A stretch of 64,000 nt of DNA, from assembly GCA_030430495.1 (NCBI GenBank), contig JAUIKM010000021.1, forward strand, positions 30,892-94,891, written 5' to 3'. Source of the stretch: a bacterium (GTDB lineage Bacteria; Bacteroidota; Ignavibacteria; Kapaibacteriales; UBA7675). Shown here in pieces: positions 8,780-17,538 of this stretch (positions are counted from its first letter, which is position 1; the number at the start of each line of letters is the position of its first letter). The notes under the pieces are model-generated. The model did no database searches. It saw only the letters and a program-made list of their open reading frames with translations, and had not been told where the DNA came from. Position numbers and translations under genes: made by a program.

Positions 8780-8819
8780 TTTATCACGCACTTTGTGATT
8801 GCTTTGATTGAAACTCCAA
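8780..8819. repeat. Right copy of the 40-bp imperfect direct repeat
   Basis: Partner of 4491-4530 (35 of 40 identical, same orientation). It begins 16 bp after the stop of the DtxR-family gene. Confidence 0.8.
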
Positions 8820-8856
8820 CGGTCAATGTCGGTAAATTGCCCTATTTTCAACACTA

Positions 8857-8877
8857 AATTTGAGCTGTGCTCAAATT
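8857..8877. terminator. Perfect 9-bp hairpin between convergent genes
   Basis: Arms AATTTGAGC (8857-8865) and GCTCAAATT (8869-8877) with a TGT loop. It lies between the convergent DtxR-family and cation-transporter genes, so it may end transcription from either side, although no long T-run follows. Confidence 0.45.
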
Positions 8878-8901
8878 ATCAGTGCATTCACTCTTTTCAC
8901 A

Positions 8902-8923
8902 CTGTACTCCCATTGGAGTACAG
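8902..8923. terminator. Second perfect 9-bp hairpin between convergent genes
   Basis: Arms CTGTACTCC (8902-8910) and GGAGTACAG (8915-8923), loop CATT. Same convergent gap as the hairpin at 8857; together they look like a bidirectional stop, though no T-run is seen. Confidence 0.45.
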
Positions 8924-8957
8924 CTTCTCCTGGCTACTTATCCAAGAACTCCGGAAC

Positions 8958-9749
8958 TCATAATTTTAATATTCGGTAGGCCCCTTGTGCTACTATCACG
9001 AACACAACTCCGCCGATAATCAGATCAGGTATACTTGAACTTAACCAGTTTACAAGTAGTCCAGCTACAATGACGCCTGAATTAATGATGATGTCATTTG
9101 AAGTAAAAATCATGCTTGCCCGCATATGGGCTTCTCTACTTTTTCCTTGTTGCAGTAAGTAAAGGCAAATACTATTTGCAACCAATGCTGTGATTGAAAC
9201 AAGTATCATCGTGCTAAAGTCAGGCATGCTCTCAAGACCAACCGAACGCCGCACAACTTCCAGAAATCCAATTGTAGCCAAAATAATTTGAAAGTACCCG
9301 GCAAACTTCGCAACACGACGCTTTCTTTCGGCGGCACCTCTAACAGCAAATAGAGCAAGCCCATAAACAATACTGTCGGCAAGCATATCCAAACTGTCGG
9401 CAACCAAGCCCATTGAACTGGCTACGAGTCCGGCTATGATCTCAATGGCGAAAAATGAAGCATTAATGATCAGAACCGTCCACAAAAGCTTCCTTTCTTT
9501 GCCTTGCTGATTGTAAGTTGCAAGAACTACATCACTTGACTTGGTTGAAATCAATGTGGTATTGAGTCTTAAACTCTCTAAGGCTGCAAGTATAGGCTCC
9601 GCTTGTCCGGTATGGTGCACCTTTAGCTCGCGTTGCGGAATATCAAACTCCAATGCTTGTATTTGATGAAACTCTTCCAGCTTCATCCGGATCATTTGTT
9701 CTTCAGATGGGCAATCCATTTTGGTTATTTTGAAGGTTGACGCTTTCAT
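8958..9749 (-). CDS. Cation transporter: HMA domain plus CDF-type membrane domain
   Basis: A 263-residue protein. Residues 1-70 look like a heavy-metal-associated fold with KMDCPSEEQMI in place of the usual GMxCxxC, so only one cysteine remains in the loop. The rest has about six membrane helices with the CDF signature DSLDMLADS and a second Asp-containing helix (SNDIIINSGVI). The cytoplasmic C-terminal domain of classical CDF proteins is missing; it stops right after the last helix. Transporters of this HMA-CDF form often accompany mercury genes in Bacteroidota, and here it follows two exported mercury-module proteins on the same strand (63 bp gap). Direction and metal are unknown. Confidence 0.85.
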   Translation of the reverse strand: MKASTFKITKMDCPSEEQMIRMKLEEFHQIQALEFDIPQRELKVHHTGQAEPILAALESLRLNTTLISTKSSDVVLATYNQQGKERKLLWTVLIINASFFAIEIIAGLVASSMGLVADSLDMLADSIVYGLALFAVRGAAERKRRVAKFAGYFQIILATIGFLEVVRRSVGLESMPDFSTMILVSITALVANSICLYLLQQGKSREAHMRASMIFTSNDIIINSGVIVAGLLVNWLSSSIPDLIIGGVVFVIVAQGAYRILKL

Positions 9750-9812
9750 GTATTCCTATGCTTCGTGTAGCGGATTAACTTGGTACGATATTGGAGCACC
9801 CCTAAAATGGCT

Positions 9813-10817
9813 CTACAGCAAGTTGCGCAGTTCATTTACAAAGACTCGCTCATTTAATCTACGTTGTGGCTCTGCACCTGTCTCTCCACTCAGTTGGTGC
9901 ATCCAAAACGTCGGCTTTGGCGGTGGCGCACCTTCTGACCAGTGAATCCCCGGTGCATAGATGAGATAGACATCCCATGCCGTGGGATAATCAGAGTTGA
10001 GTTTAAGCGGCGCTTTAAACAGTTTACCAGCGAGCATCTCCGCATCCCAGAAGTGTGTCCAACGCGTGTGGTCCGCTTCACGTGCCAGTGACTGCGCCTC
10101 AGGCAACGCTCCCCAAGCGTTGATACTGATCCAAACGATAATTCCAGCCAGTTCATTTGTCTCAGGAAACTCATCGGCGAAAATTCGGTTCATCATTCGT
10201 TGCCCATTGACGCATGCTTTACAGGCTGGATTGGGAATGGATAACACACGCACCTTACCGGAGGCACTGTTAAACGTGTGACGTAGTTCATGCACAGAAT
10301 CATTAAGCTCAACGAGATTTTGCTTAGGTGCGGCAAGTGCCTGGTCCGTCGGCTCAATATCACAGGTCACCCCCGGTCCGCTCATTGTAAACGTCGATTC
10401 CATTTCCAAACCGGCATCGCGCATCGCTTGGAAAATCTCTCGATACCTGTCCATACTATCGAGCCTCAATCGGCAAATGCCGCTGGCAACGTCGATGCTA
10501 AAACTATACACCCCAGGCTCGCTGCTTAGCACGGAATGAATACGTGCCGAATCTACTCCGGAGTGCATATTTAACAGAGTAAATTCCAAACTAAACGGCG
10601 CAGAGTCCGGAACATGCGCGGCGTCCTGTGGTGTATTTAAGCTTGGATTGCTCAATATTTTCGCAGCTTCGGTTTCTGCCGGAGGGCTATCGCAAGCCTT
10701 TAAAGTTAACACAAGAAGCGCTGTAATGCACCAAATCCATGCCCAAAGCCGATTTGATCTTGCTTTAAACCTACCTGCAAACATTGCAAGAAAGTGAAAT
10801 TGGTCTGGTTGTTTCAT
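9813..10817 (-). CDS. Uncharacterised lipoprotein with HMA-like and thioredoxin-like regions
   Basis: A 334-residue protein from ATG 10817 (GGA 12 bases upstream). A long basic N-terminus leads to a hydrophobic segment ending LTLKAC, a lipobox. Residues about 70-130 have the beta-alpha-beta rhythm of an HMA domain (FTLLNMHSGVDSARI) but lack CxxC. Later, IPNPACKACVNG gives a CxxC in a thioredoxin-like setting, followed by WTHFWDAE and a C-terminal FWMHQLSG. No family name is recognised. Its place divergent from arsR-merTP and before a metal transporter suggests envelope handling of a thiophilic metal (inference). An earlier in-frame start at 10898 is possible. Confidence 0.75.
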   Translation of the reverse strand: MKQPDQFHFLAMFAGRFKARSNRLWAWIWCITALLVLTLKACDSPPAETEAAKILSNPSLNTPQDAAHVPDSAPFSLEFTLLNMHSGVDSARIHSVLSSEPGVYSFSIDVASGICRLRLDSMDRYREIFQAMRDAGLEMESTFTMSGPGVTCDIEPTDQALAAPKQNLVELNDSVHELRHTFNSASGKVRVLSIPNPACKACVNGQRMMNRIFADEFPETNELAGIIVWISINAWGALPEAQSLAREADHTRWTHFWDAEMLAGKLFKAPLKLNSDYPTAWDVYLIYAPGIHWSEGAPPPKPTFWMHQLSGETGAEPQRRLNERVFVNELRNLL

Positions 10818-10936
10818 GACAATTGTTTTCCAAGACTTTGCCTTGGCGAGTTGTAAACTGTTGCGATCGCGTTTCCACTCCAGATACAAACCCAGCAATT
10901 CACAATTAAAATTCGGCTGTTCGAATTCAATTTTTT

Positions 10937-11623
10937 TTAGCGCCCCATCTGGCCCATAATTTCTGTCACAACATCCTCGCCTAACAATTCACCGCAGGCA
11001 ACAACCAACTCCTGTTGCATTTCCAGATTGGCCTGCTCACTGTCTTCACCGTGCATGCGCTCGGCAAGATGGTCGTCGGTGTACCACTTTTCAAATACCG
11101 TTTTAACACTTGCAACGACCTTGGCTCTTAACCCCGATTCAAGTGGGTGATAATTCTCAATCATTCCCGCAACTCTTTCAGCGACGATCCCCGCTTCCTC
11201 CCTGCTCAGCTGATCGACTTGACGTCCACGATACCAGACACCTTCCTCTCCAAAATGTTCCAGTAACTGCGAGCGGCGTTCCGCATCATTAACTTTTGTA
11301 GCGTCCAATTCGTGGCGTTGAAACGTTGAATCGATGAACGCTATTTTGTCATCGTCCTTGGCGGTTTCGTTCCAAATAACGGCAATAACAGTGCCACTGC
11401 GATTCAGCCAAGCTTCGACGACCAGCTTATCCCTTTCCAGATCGAGCAAAACCGGTTTGGAGCGGCTACCGCATCCAATGCTGGGGGCAGCGTTACACAC
11501 AAGAGGAGCCTCGTAAAAGTCCAGCAGTGTCGTGTCTTGCTTGGACATGTTGGCATTCAGGGAAAAAATCAGAGATACGACCAAAACAGTAACAAATCCA
11601 TAAAGAGCAGTATTTTTCTTCAT
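10937..11623 (-). CDS. Uncharacterised exported protein of the mercury-type module
   Basis: A 228-residue protein with a signal peptide (LYGFVTVLVVSLIFSLNA) and a conserved-looking early block APLVCNAAPSIGCGSRSKPVLLDL with two cysteines, then EAWLNRSGTVIAVIW, and an acidic helical C-terminal half. I do not recognise the family. It is the first gene of the leftward arm of the divergent mercury-type module, 253 bp from the ArsR-family gene, so it probably shares that control region. A metal-binding periplasmic role is a guess based on the cysteines and the neighbours. Confidence 0.75.
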   Translation of the reverse strand: MKKNTALYGFVTVLVVSLIFSLNANMSKQDTTLLDFYEAPLVCNAAPSIGCGSRSKPVLLDLERDKLVVEAWLNRSGTVIAVIWNETAKDDDKIAFIDSTFQRHELDATKVNDAERRSQLLEHFGEEGVWYRGRQVDQLSREEAGIVAERVAGMIENYHPLESGLRAKVVASVKTVFEKWYTDDHLAERMHGEDSEQANLEMQQELVVACGELLGEDVVTEIMGQMGR

Positions 11624-11820
11624 TTTATCGTCTACAACTGGATTTGAAGTTCAGACTTTGTACCAACACGTGGACCGTGAACGAGAGTGATTCGTGTTGA
11701 CTCTTTCGTCCGAACGTTCAGATGTGGATGCTCACCAGTTAACGGTACCGACAAATTGTCCGAATTGCGACCGACGCTTGCTGTGAGCAAAAATTAGAGT
11801 TGGATAAGCTCCGTTATTTA

Positions 11821-11838
11821 AGTACTTTCTAAAGTACT
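11821..11838. promoter_or_regulatory. Perfect inverted repeat, candidate ArsR-family operator
   Basis: AGTACTTT-CT-AAAGTACT: two 8-bp arms with a 2-bp spacer, ending 38 bp before the ArsR-family start codon and within the 253-bp divergent gap (11624-11876). ArsR/SmtB repressors bind such A/T-rich 12-2-12-like palindromes. It could control both arms of the module. Confidence 0.7.
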
Positions 11839-11876
11839 AAATTAATTGCAGTCTTCTTAATTCCTGGATAATAAAA

Positions 11877-12251
11877 ATGGCTGAAACTTGCGTTCGTGAA
11901 AAGGCCGATGTGAATAAAATCAAGCGCTGCCGTTCGGAAATTGAGAACAAGGCTGCCGAAATATGCTCAACAGCAGCGATCATGCGCTTGGCCGGTAATG
12001 AAACACGCCTACAAATTTTGTATCTACTCGCGTTGGAGCGAGAACTTTGCCCCTGTGACCTCAGTGATATCCTGGGTCTGAGTATGTCGGCGATATCGCA
12101 ACATTTACGGAAGCTCAAAGATGGGAATTTGGTCATTCATCGCAAGCAAGCCCAAACAGTGTTTTACGGAATCGCTCCGCAGTACCGCGTCACATTGTCG
12201 GTGTACTTTCAGACGTTTAGTAATATATCTGCCGGAGTTGAGGCGGTATGA
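11877..12251 (+). CDS. ArsR/SmtB-family metal-responsive repressor
   Basis: A 124-residue winged-helix regulator. ELCPCDLSDILG contains the Cys-x-Cys motif (helix 3) by which ArsR/CadC-type repressors sense thiophilic metals, followed by the recognition helix SMSAISQHLRKLKDG. Extra cysteines near the N-terminus (ETCVREK, KRCRSE, EICS) may complete a metal site. The stop codon overlaps the ATG of merTP (ATGA), so the two are translated together. It replaces the usual MerR regulator in this mercury-type operon. Confidence 0.92.
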   Translation: MAETCVREKADVNKIKRCRSEIENKAAEICSTAAIMRLAGNETRLQILYLLALERELCPCDLSDILGLSMSAISQHLRKLKDGNLVIHRKQAQTVFYGIAPQYRVTLSVYFQTFSNISAGVEAV

Positions 12252-12856
12252 AAATTGCCGGAGTCTCATCCTTGGCCGGCATAGTTTCGGCCTTCGCCGC
12301 TTCTCTTTGCTGTTTGCCGCCAGTTTTAGCTCTCGTTGGAGGGTTAAGTGGTGCGGCGACCGGATTTACATGGATGGAGCCGCTGCGTCCCTACCTCATC
12401 ACTCTCACCGTCATTTCCTTGGGATATTCATTCTATCGCGTTTATAGAACATCTCCGCAATCTGGATGTTGTAAAAACGAGTGTGCGACGCCAGGTCCAT
12501 CATTCTTACATTCGAAAACGTTCGTTTGGCTAATCTCTGGTCTCGCAGCGATCTTCATCGCTCTGCCTCACTATGTGGAGGTGCTTGGACCTCGTCACGA
12601 AAATTTGGATAATCTAAATGGTTCAGAAGTTTCAGTCGCTCGATTCGAAGTAACTGGAATGAGTTGCCAGTCGTGTGCCGTACACATAGACTTGCAGCTG
12701 GAAGAAGTAATGGGCGTACTACAAAGCGCTTCTTCCTTCGAAATGCGACAAAGTGTTGTGCACTATGATTCAACGCAGGTGTCACTCGAAAAATTGGAAA
12801 TGGTGATTAGCTCGACAGGGTACAAGGTTAAAAGTCATGAACGTCTAAAGAACTAA
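12248..12856 (+). CDS. merTP: Mercuric transport fusion protein MerTP
   Basis: A 202-residue inner-membrane protein. The MerT part has a first helix with a paired cysteine (ASLCCLPPVLAL, residues 21-22), a second helix, a cytoplasmic CCKNEC loop near 75-80 and a third helix. From about residue 125 a MerP-like HMA domain follows with GMSCQSCAVH near 137. MerT/MerP carry Hg(II) from the periplasm to the cytoplasm by cysteine relay, normally for reduction by MerA. No merA is in this window. The ATG overlaps the preceding stop codon. Confidence 0.92.
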   Translation: MKIAGVSSLAGIVSAFAASLCCLPPVLALVGGLSGAATGFTWMEPLRPYLITLTVISLGYSFYRVYRTSPQSGCCKNECATPGPSFLHSKTFVWLISGLAAIFIALPHYVEVLGPRHENLDNLNGSEVSVARFEVTGMSCQSCAVHIDLQLEEVMGVLQSASSFEMRQSVVHYDSTQVSLEKLEMVISSTGYKVKSHERLKN

Positions 12857-12911
12857 CATACATCAATTCCTACCGGGATTTCTCATTTTGAATATACAGG
12901 ATAAGCAAGCT

Positions 12912-13127
12912 ATGAAAACAGAACTGATATTTCTGTCAACAATCACATGCCCTGACTGCGATTTTAAACAAACGGAAACCATGTCCACCGGCGCATGCCA
13001 GTATTTTTATGAATGCAAACAATGTAACGTGCTCATGAAGCCAATGGCTGGTGATTGCTGTGTTTTCTGTTCCTATGGAACTGTACCTTGCCCTCCGATC
13101 CAGCAAGAAAAAGCATGCTGCAACTAA
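12912..13127 (+). CDS. GDCCVxC-domain protein
   Basis: A 71-residue protein rich in cysteine: TCPDCDFKQ, CKQCNVL and the signature GDCCVFCSYG..PCPP near the C-terminus. Small proteins with this GDCCVxC signature (some homologues contain selenocysteine) are found in mercury-resistance operons; their action is unknown. It lies 55 bp behind merTP on the same strand. The ATG at 12912 is chosen over a TTG at 12888. Confidence 0.85.
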   Translation: MKTELIFLSTITCPDCDFKQTETMSTGACQYFYECKQCNVLMKPMAGDCCVFCSYGTVPCPPIQQEKACCN

Positions 13128-13743
13128 ATATCTGTATTGCTCAATCCCGATATGCAGTTCGGGGAAATTTGTTCGCCAATCGTGAATCTTTAAACAAAGG
13201 CATTTCAAAACACTACACTCCACAATTTATAGAGTAATTGCCTACTTTACATAACCAACATTAGACGTCTTTTCGCGGTGCCCGACAAAAAGAGTGCAAG
13301 TATTGAAAAATCAGTATCCATGCGCGTTTTGGCTTCCATCAGAAATGGGATAACATACGTTGTATCGCCCGAACCACTGCCGTGGCTGTAAGAAACCGAC
13401 AATACCCGCAGAGATCAGGCAGACTGCCGTCGGCACCAGATCACACGTATGACGTTGGTCCCTTTGAGGCGGGACCTGAGCAGAATCAATCCGTTTTTCC
13501 AGCGACAACGGTCAATTTGAATCATTCCGTTATCGGCATCGGACTGGGTATGCGATTTTAATCCGGATGAGGTTCAATTCAGACTCAAGCTAGTCGGCCA
13601 GGTGAAACTGGAACCGTATTTAGTGTAGTGCGAGGCTCAATTCCCGGGAATGTTTCACTGTGATAATAGTGGTCCAGCTGGTCCGCTAGTGAATTAAATG
13701 CAGAATTGCCGGCGCATGCATCCCCTGCATGACATTAGCCATG
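13128..13743. other. Gene-less stretch behind the mercury-type module
   Basis: No convincing coding region. A 65-codon minus-strand frame (13311-13508) has no recognisable family and no start signal. No clear hairpin terminator or insertion sequence was seen. Confidence 0.5.
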
Positions 13744-14901
13744 TCAAGATCTTCTTAGAGCCACTAATCCCAAAATCGGACCCAATGCCAGCAAAGTAAA
13801 AATGCCGCTCGAATCTGTTAATTGTTGCAGCATATTCAGCGCCTGGATGCTGACGATGGTTATAGAGAAGCCAATGCAGTTGACGACTGTGAGGGCCGTA
13901 CCCTTGAGCTCTCCCGGCGCGTTCATAGCCACCATTGTCGAGAACAAAGGCGAGTCGGCGATCACTACCATACCCCAGAATATCAGAAAGGTAATAAACA
14001 GCCACGCACTCGCAATGCTGAACATCAATGGTGCGAGCAGGCAACACAAACCTGAAAACAGCAATGCAAGAAATGCGGTGCGTTTTGTCCCGAAAGATTG
14101 TGAAACATAAGCTCCCAGAACACAGGCAACTCCCCCGGCGCCAATAATCAGAAACGTCAGAAGTGAAATGTTAAATGATGCATCAGGATGCAAGTTGGCA
14201 AACAATTGCAACATGAGCGGAACAAATGCCCAAAAGGCATACAGTTCCCACATATGCCCAAAATATCCAAATGCCGCTGAACGAAACTCACGCTTCCCAA
14301 AGAGCCGATAAAATGCCGACAGGTCAACACCTTTGCCTGGTCTACGAAACGGACCATCGGCAACCAGGATGACCATGAGCAGACCTCCGAAAACCGCCAG
14401 CGATGATGTTGCTATCAGTACGTAGGTCCACGGAAATTCCTCGGTTAATTCCTTTAACAAATGCGGTAAGGCCGTTCCCAGAACCAATGCACCGACGAGA
14501 AATCCCAGGGACTTCCCGAGGCCCTTGTCAAAATAGTCAGCAGCAACCTTCATGCCAACGGGATAAATGCCTGCAAGACTGAATCCGGTCAGAAATCTCA
14601 GCAGGAGCAGACTTCCGGCCGTATTTCCGTCCCAGATCACACAAAAATTGAACAATGCTCCACAGACAGCGCTAACCAGAAACACCCTTGAAGGTGAGAA
14701 TCTGTCCGCTATCGTCAGAACAGCAAATGCCAATGTACCGCTGATAAAACCAAACTGGACTGCAGATGTCAAATGACCGAGCGCAGTGTCGGACAATCCA
14801 AAATTTGCAATCAGATCGGGCATTACACCATTTCCGGCAAACCACAGAGATGTACAACAGAATTGCGCAATGATTATGACTGGCAGTACATACTTGTTCA
14901 C
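13744..14901 (-). CDS. Major facilitator superfamily transporter
   Basis: A 385-residue inner-membrane carrier with about twelve helices. The GTG at 14901 is preferred because AGGGA lies a few bases upstream and the first helix (YVLPVIIIAQF) then begins at the N-terminus. ADRFSPSR resembles the loop 2-3 motif, and GFSLAGIYPVGMKV fits helix 5 of the group. The hydrophobic C-terminus ends in LVALRRS. It lies alone on its strand after the mercury-type genes; the substrate is unknown. Confidence 0.85.
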   Translation of the reverse strand: MNKYVLPVIIIAQFCCTSLWFAGNGVMPDLIANFGLSDTALGHLTSAVQFGFISGTLAFAVLTIADRFSPSRVFLVSAVCGALFNFCVIWDGNTAGSLLLLRFLTGFSLAGIYPVGMKVAADYFDKGLGKSLGFLVGALVLGTALPHLLKELTEEFPWTYVLIATSSLAVFGGLLMVILVADGPFRRPGKGVDLSAFYRLFGKREFRSAAFGYFGHMWELYAFWAFVPLMLQLFANLHPDASFNISLLTFLIIGAGGVACVLGAYVSQSFGTKRTAFLALLFSGLCCLLAPLMFSIASAWLFITFLIFWGMVVIADSPLFSTMVAMNAPGELKGTALTVVNCIGFSITIVSIQALNMLQQLTDSSGIFTLLALGPILGLVALRRS

Positions 14902-14987
14902 ACGCTTTCCCTGAATATCCTGTAAACCCTGTCGCGCAGACAAAAAGATACAAAGATACAATCTGACAGCCGACGATGCCGACCAGG

Positions 14988-15104
14988 ATGCTTGCCATGC
15001 GCCGTTTACGCGAGTTGTTACGGCTCCACTTTGATTGTTCTCGCAATATTCAGAGCATTGTTTCTGCCCTGAAGATATCGAAGGGCAGCGTGCACGACCC
15101 AATG
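14988..15104 (+). pseudogene. Relic of an IS21-family transposase (IstA N-terminus)
   Basis: The frame begins MLAMRRLRELLRLHFDCSRN and continues QSIVSALKISKGSVHD, matching the first helix-turn-helix of IS21 IstA proteins (pattern MLtMRKiREvLRL...IA...iS.sTV..yL). After that the similarity ends. No IstB helper or end repeats were seen, so only a scar remains. It sits just upstream of the MFS gene. Confidence 0.6.
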
Positions 15105-15904
15105 TCCGCCGGATTCATGGCACAAACGCACGTCCGACCCGACGATCGCCGACTCGATTTGAGATCGTGTCATACATCGGCCGTCATACTGCAACCGCGT
15201 GGTGAATCGATGCGCAAACCACACCAGCCGTCTCACGAAAATGACCGGCAACGATCCGTAAAATCGTTTTTTCTGTTTTTGTCGAATCAATGCTCACTGA
15301 CAAAATGCAATCGGTCACGAACGTGAGATCAGGCGGTCATTTTCGTGGGATGTGGCAATAAATCATCCATGATCGTCTGCTTATGAATGAAAATTGAAAA
15401 ATTGCACCGAAAAATCGAGGCTGTCCCCACAACTTCCGGCTTCCACACGATGTTACGCAACAAAATATCAATGCTGAAAATAATTAGCTTCACTATTGCA
15501 GTTGTGTTATATTTTGAATCAACAAAAAGCCAAGGCATTTACACTGCATCGCAGTGAGCGATTTGTCGCGTTCCTTGTTGAAAAGCTATCAACAGACTGA
15601 CAGGTAGATTGGTAAAACCTGCATTGATTCTCAGCCCACCGTGCAGGTATCACTCGAATTGTCAGAGCTCGTAGCGTTTTTGTGACTGAATTTCCGCTCA
15701 ATTGCCGAGTGATCGGAGCAATTCTCCAGATTTTCATCGGAGTCGGGGTAATTCCGGTCAATTGGATCGATTGAACCAGGTAGCTGTCGGAACCGCGTTG
15801 GATCAGTGTGCCGACGGCAGGTACTCTGAATTACAGTACTTTGTGCTGAGGTAGAACTTTATCAGTGTAACATCAGATAAGAAATTCAATGCTGGACAAT
15901 TGAA
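15105..15904. other. Gene-less stretch
   Basis: Only short frames without family resemblance on either strand. The end nearest the next gene is A/T-rich and may hold its promoter. Nothing else is supported. Confidence 0.5.
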
Positions 15905-16615
15905 ATGAGACTTCTGAAATATGCTTTTGTAGCAGTAATTATCAACACCGCAATAGTCTTTATGGGAGCATCCTGTCAAACTGCGGTTTCGTATTGCATC
16001 ACATTTGATTTTTCGAATTGCAACCCGGAACTAAATATCTGGAATGGCGCAGAAGTTCGCATTAACACAGAAGAGATTCATTATAATTCCTCAACTCCCG
16101 ATGACCGGACTGTTTTCACAAGCTCCCAGCAGGCTCCACTGGGAGCGATAAGACGTCGGTACATTCGTGCGCACATTCCCGTGCCTCGCGTTTGCTCGGT
16201 ACCATGGTCCGACGGCATTTATGTTGGTCCCGTTGAATATTCTTTTGAAGAGTTGTTTGAATGGAAACATAGCCGGAAGCCAACGGCGGCGGAATTGTCA
16301 TCAATGACTGAAGCAGACGCTATTCAATGGCTTAATGAGTATAAGGGGTATTATCTTGTGTGTCCCGATGGGAGCGAATTCTCTGCGGACCCGATAAACA
16401 TATCATTCAGGGAGCAACATTACCAGCCAATTCTACCCTGCCTGGGATCCCTGACTTCGGCGAAAATGTTCCAGATTGGAGGAAAGGTATTATTCCCCGA
16501 TGGAACCGTATGCGAGTTGGAGAAGAGATATGAAACTCCTTCAATTTATCGCCAGAATACACTGGTCAACAACGTTGTCATGAAATTGAGAGACGACTGC
16601 CCAATTTGCAATTGA
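15905..16615 (+). CDS. Uncharacterised lipoprotein, cysteine-rich
   Basis: A 236-residue protein with a hydrophobic leader ending FMGASC, a lipobox placing lipidation at about Cys 24. Eight or more further cysteines (for example CSVPWSDG, YYLVCPDG, DDCPIC) suggest disulfides in the envelope. No family is recognised. It is followed after 48 bp by another lipoprotein gene and then by an Lgt-like gene, all on the same strand, which looks like one transcription unit. Confidence 0.75.
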   Translation: MRLLKYAFVAVIINTAIVFMGASCQTAVSYCITFDFSNCNPELNIWNGAEVRINTEEIHYNSSTPDDRTVFTSSQQAPLGAIRRRYIRAHIPVPRVCSVPWSDGIYVGPVEYSFEELFEWKHSRKPTAAELSSMTEADAIQWLNEYKGYYLVCPDGSEFSADPINISFREQHYQPILPCLGSLTSAKMFQIGGKVLFPDGTVCELEKRYETPSIYRQNTLVNNVVMKLRDDCPICN

Positions 16616-16663
16616 AAAACTTTAGATACCAATTGAAACTTCCATCGTTAAGAGGAGTTCATT

Positions 16664-17521
16664 GTGAGACATACAATCCAACCTGGAATATTTAGACGCG
16701 TGTTTGTTGCAATGATAACATGCCTGATTGCGACAAGCTGCACTGAAGACACCCCATCTGTCTCCACGGAAGATGCCGATAAGGTCAATCCAATTCTAAC
16801 CGCCGGCCGACATACTCTGGAAGAGTTAGTTGATCAGTACAGCGGGAGCAACGTTGCAGGCGTGATAAATTTGTACGAATGGAATTACGATATTCTACGT
16901 CAATCGGTTCCCGGTAGTAGCCCCTGGGAGTCGCGCACATTTGTAACTTCAAGCGGGGACGCCACTTTTTTTAATCTCGCGCAACAAACGCTCACATCGG
17001 CAGGCATTATTACGGTTAACGATATTTTTTTTAAAGAACTTCAGACCGGTTCGTATCAGGACTGGAGCCTATCCGATGAACCGGGCCTCGATGTAAACTT
17101 TGGTATAGGTGCAAATAAGGTTTTTCTTGCCGGAACCACAGATATTCCGCGAACCGAAGAAACGGTCTCTTTTGCAAGTGCACCAGTGATCACAAACATT
17201 TCGCGAGGCCAACAGGTTTCCAGATCAGCGGATCTGCACGTATTGTGGACCGGTTCAAATTCTGGATATGTGGAAGTTGGCATTAACGCAGATAATGCTA
17301 TTGCGGAACCACAAACAGGACAAACAAGTGGTATTGTCCAATTTATCGACAATGATGGATCAGCCACATTGTCCACAAGTGGATTGCAAAGTCTTCCAAA
17401 TGGCATTGTGGAAGTTTATGTATGGCAGTTCGAACCAGTGCCTGTGGCATTGTCAAATGGTCAACAGATTTTCATTGTTGGGATGTCAATTCACGAGGTT
17501 TCGATTGAGCTTATCGATTGA
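16664..17521 (+). CDS. Uncharacterised lipoprotein
   Basis: A 285-residue protein starting at GTG 16664, with a perfect AGGAG six bases upstream. The leader ends MITCLIATSC, a clear lipobox. The C-terminal ~110 residues (from VITNISRG) look like a beta-sandwich with repeated short strands. No family name. It is the second of two lipoproteins directly before an Lgt-like gene, whose reading begins about 18 bp after this stop. Confidence 0.78.
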   Translation: MRHTIQPGIFRRVFVAMITCLIATSCTEDTPSVSTEDADKVNPILTAGRHTLEELVDQYSGSNVAGVINLYEWNYDILRQSVPGSSPWESRTFVTSSGDATFFNLAQQTLTSAGIITVNDIFFKELQTGSYQDWSLSDEPGLDVNFGIGANKVFLAGTTDIPRTEETVSFASAPVITNISRGQQVSRSADLHVLWTGSNSGYVEVGINADNAIAEPQTGQTSGIVQFIDNDGSATLSTSGLQSLPNGIVEVYVWQFEPVPVALSNGQQIFIVGMSIHEVSIELID

Positions 17522-17538
17522 GTGCAGTACTGATTGAC

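Noticed and set aside
8958..13127. A hidden merA or merB in the mercury-type module
   Set aside because: I looked for the reductase and lyase cysteine motifs in all frames here and found none; the two unknown proteins do not match either.
13311..13508. 65-codon minus-strand frame behind the mercury-type module
   Set aside because: No family, no ribosome site, and surrounding frames are closed; left as gene-less DNA.
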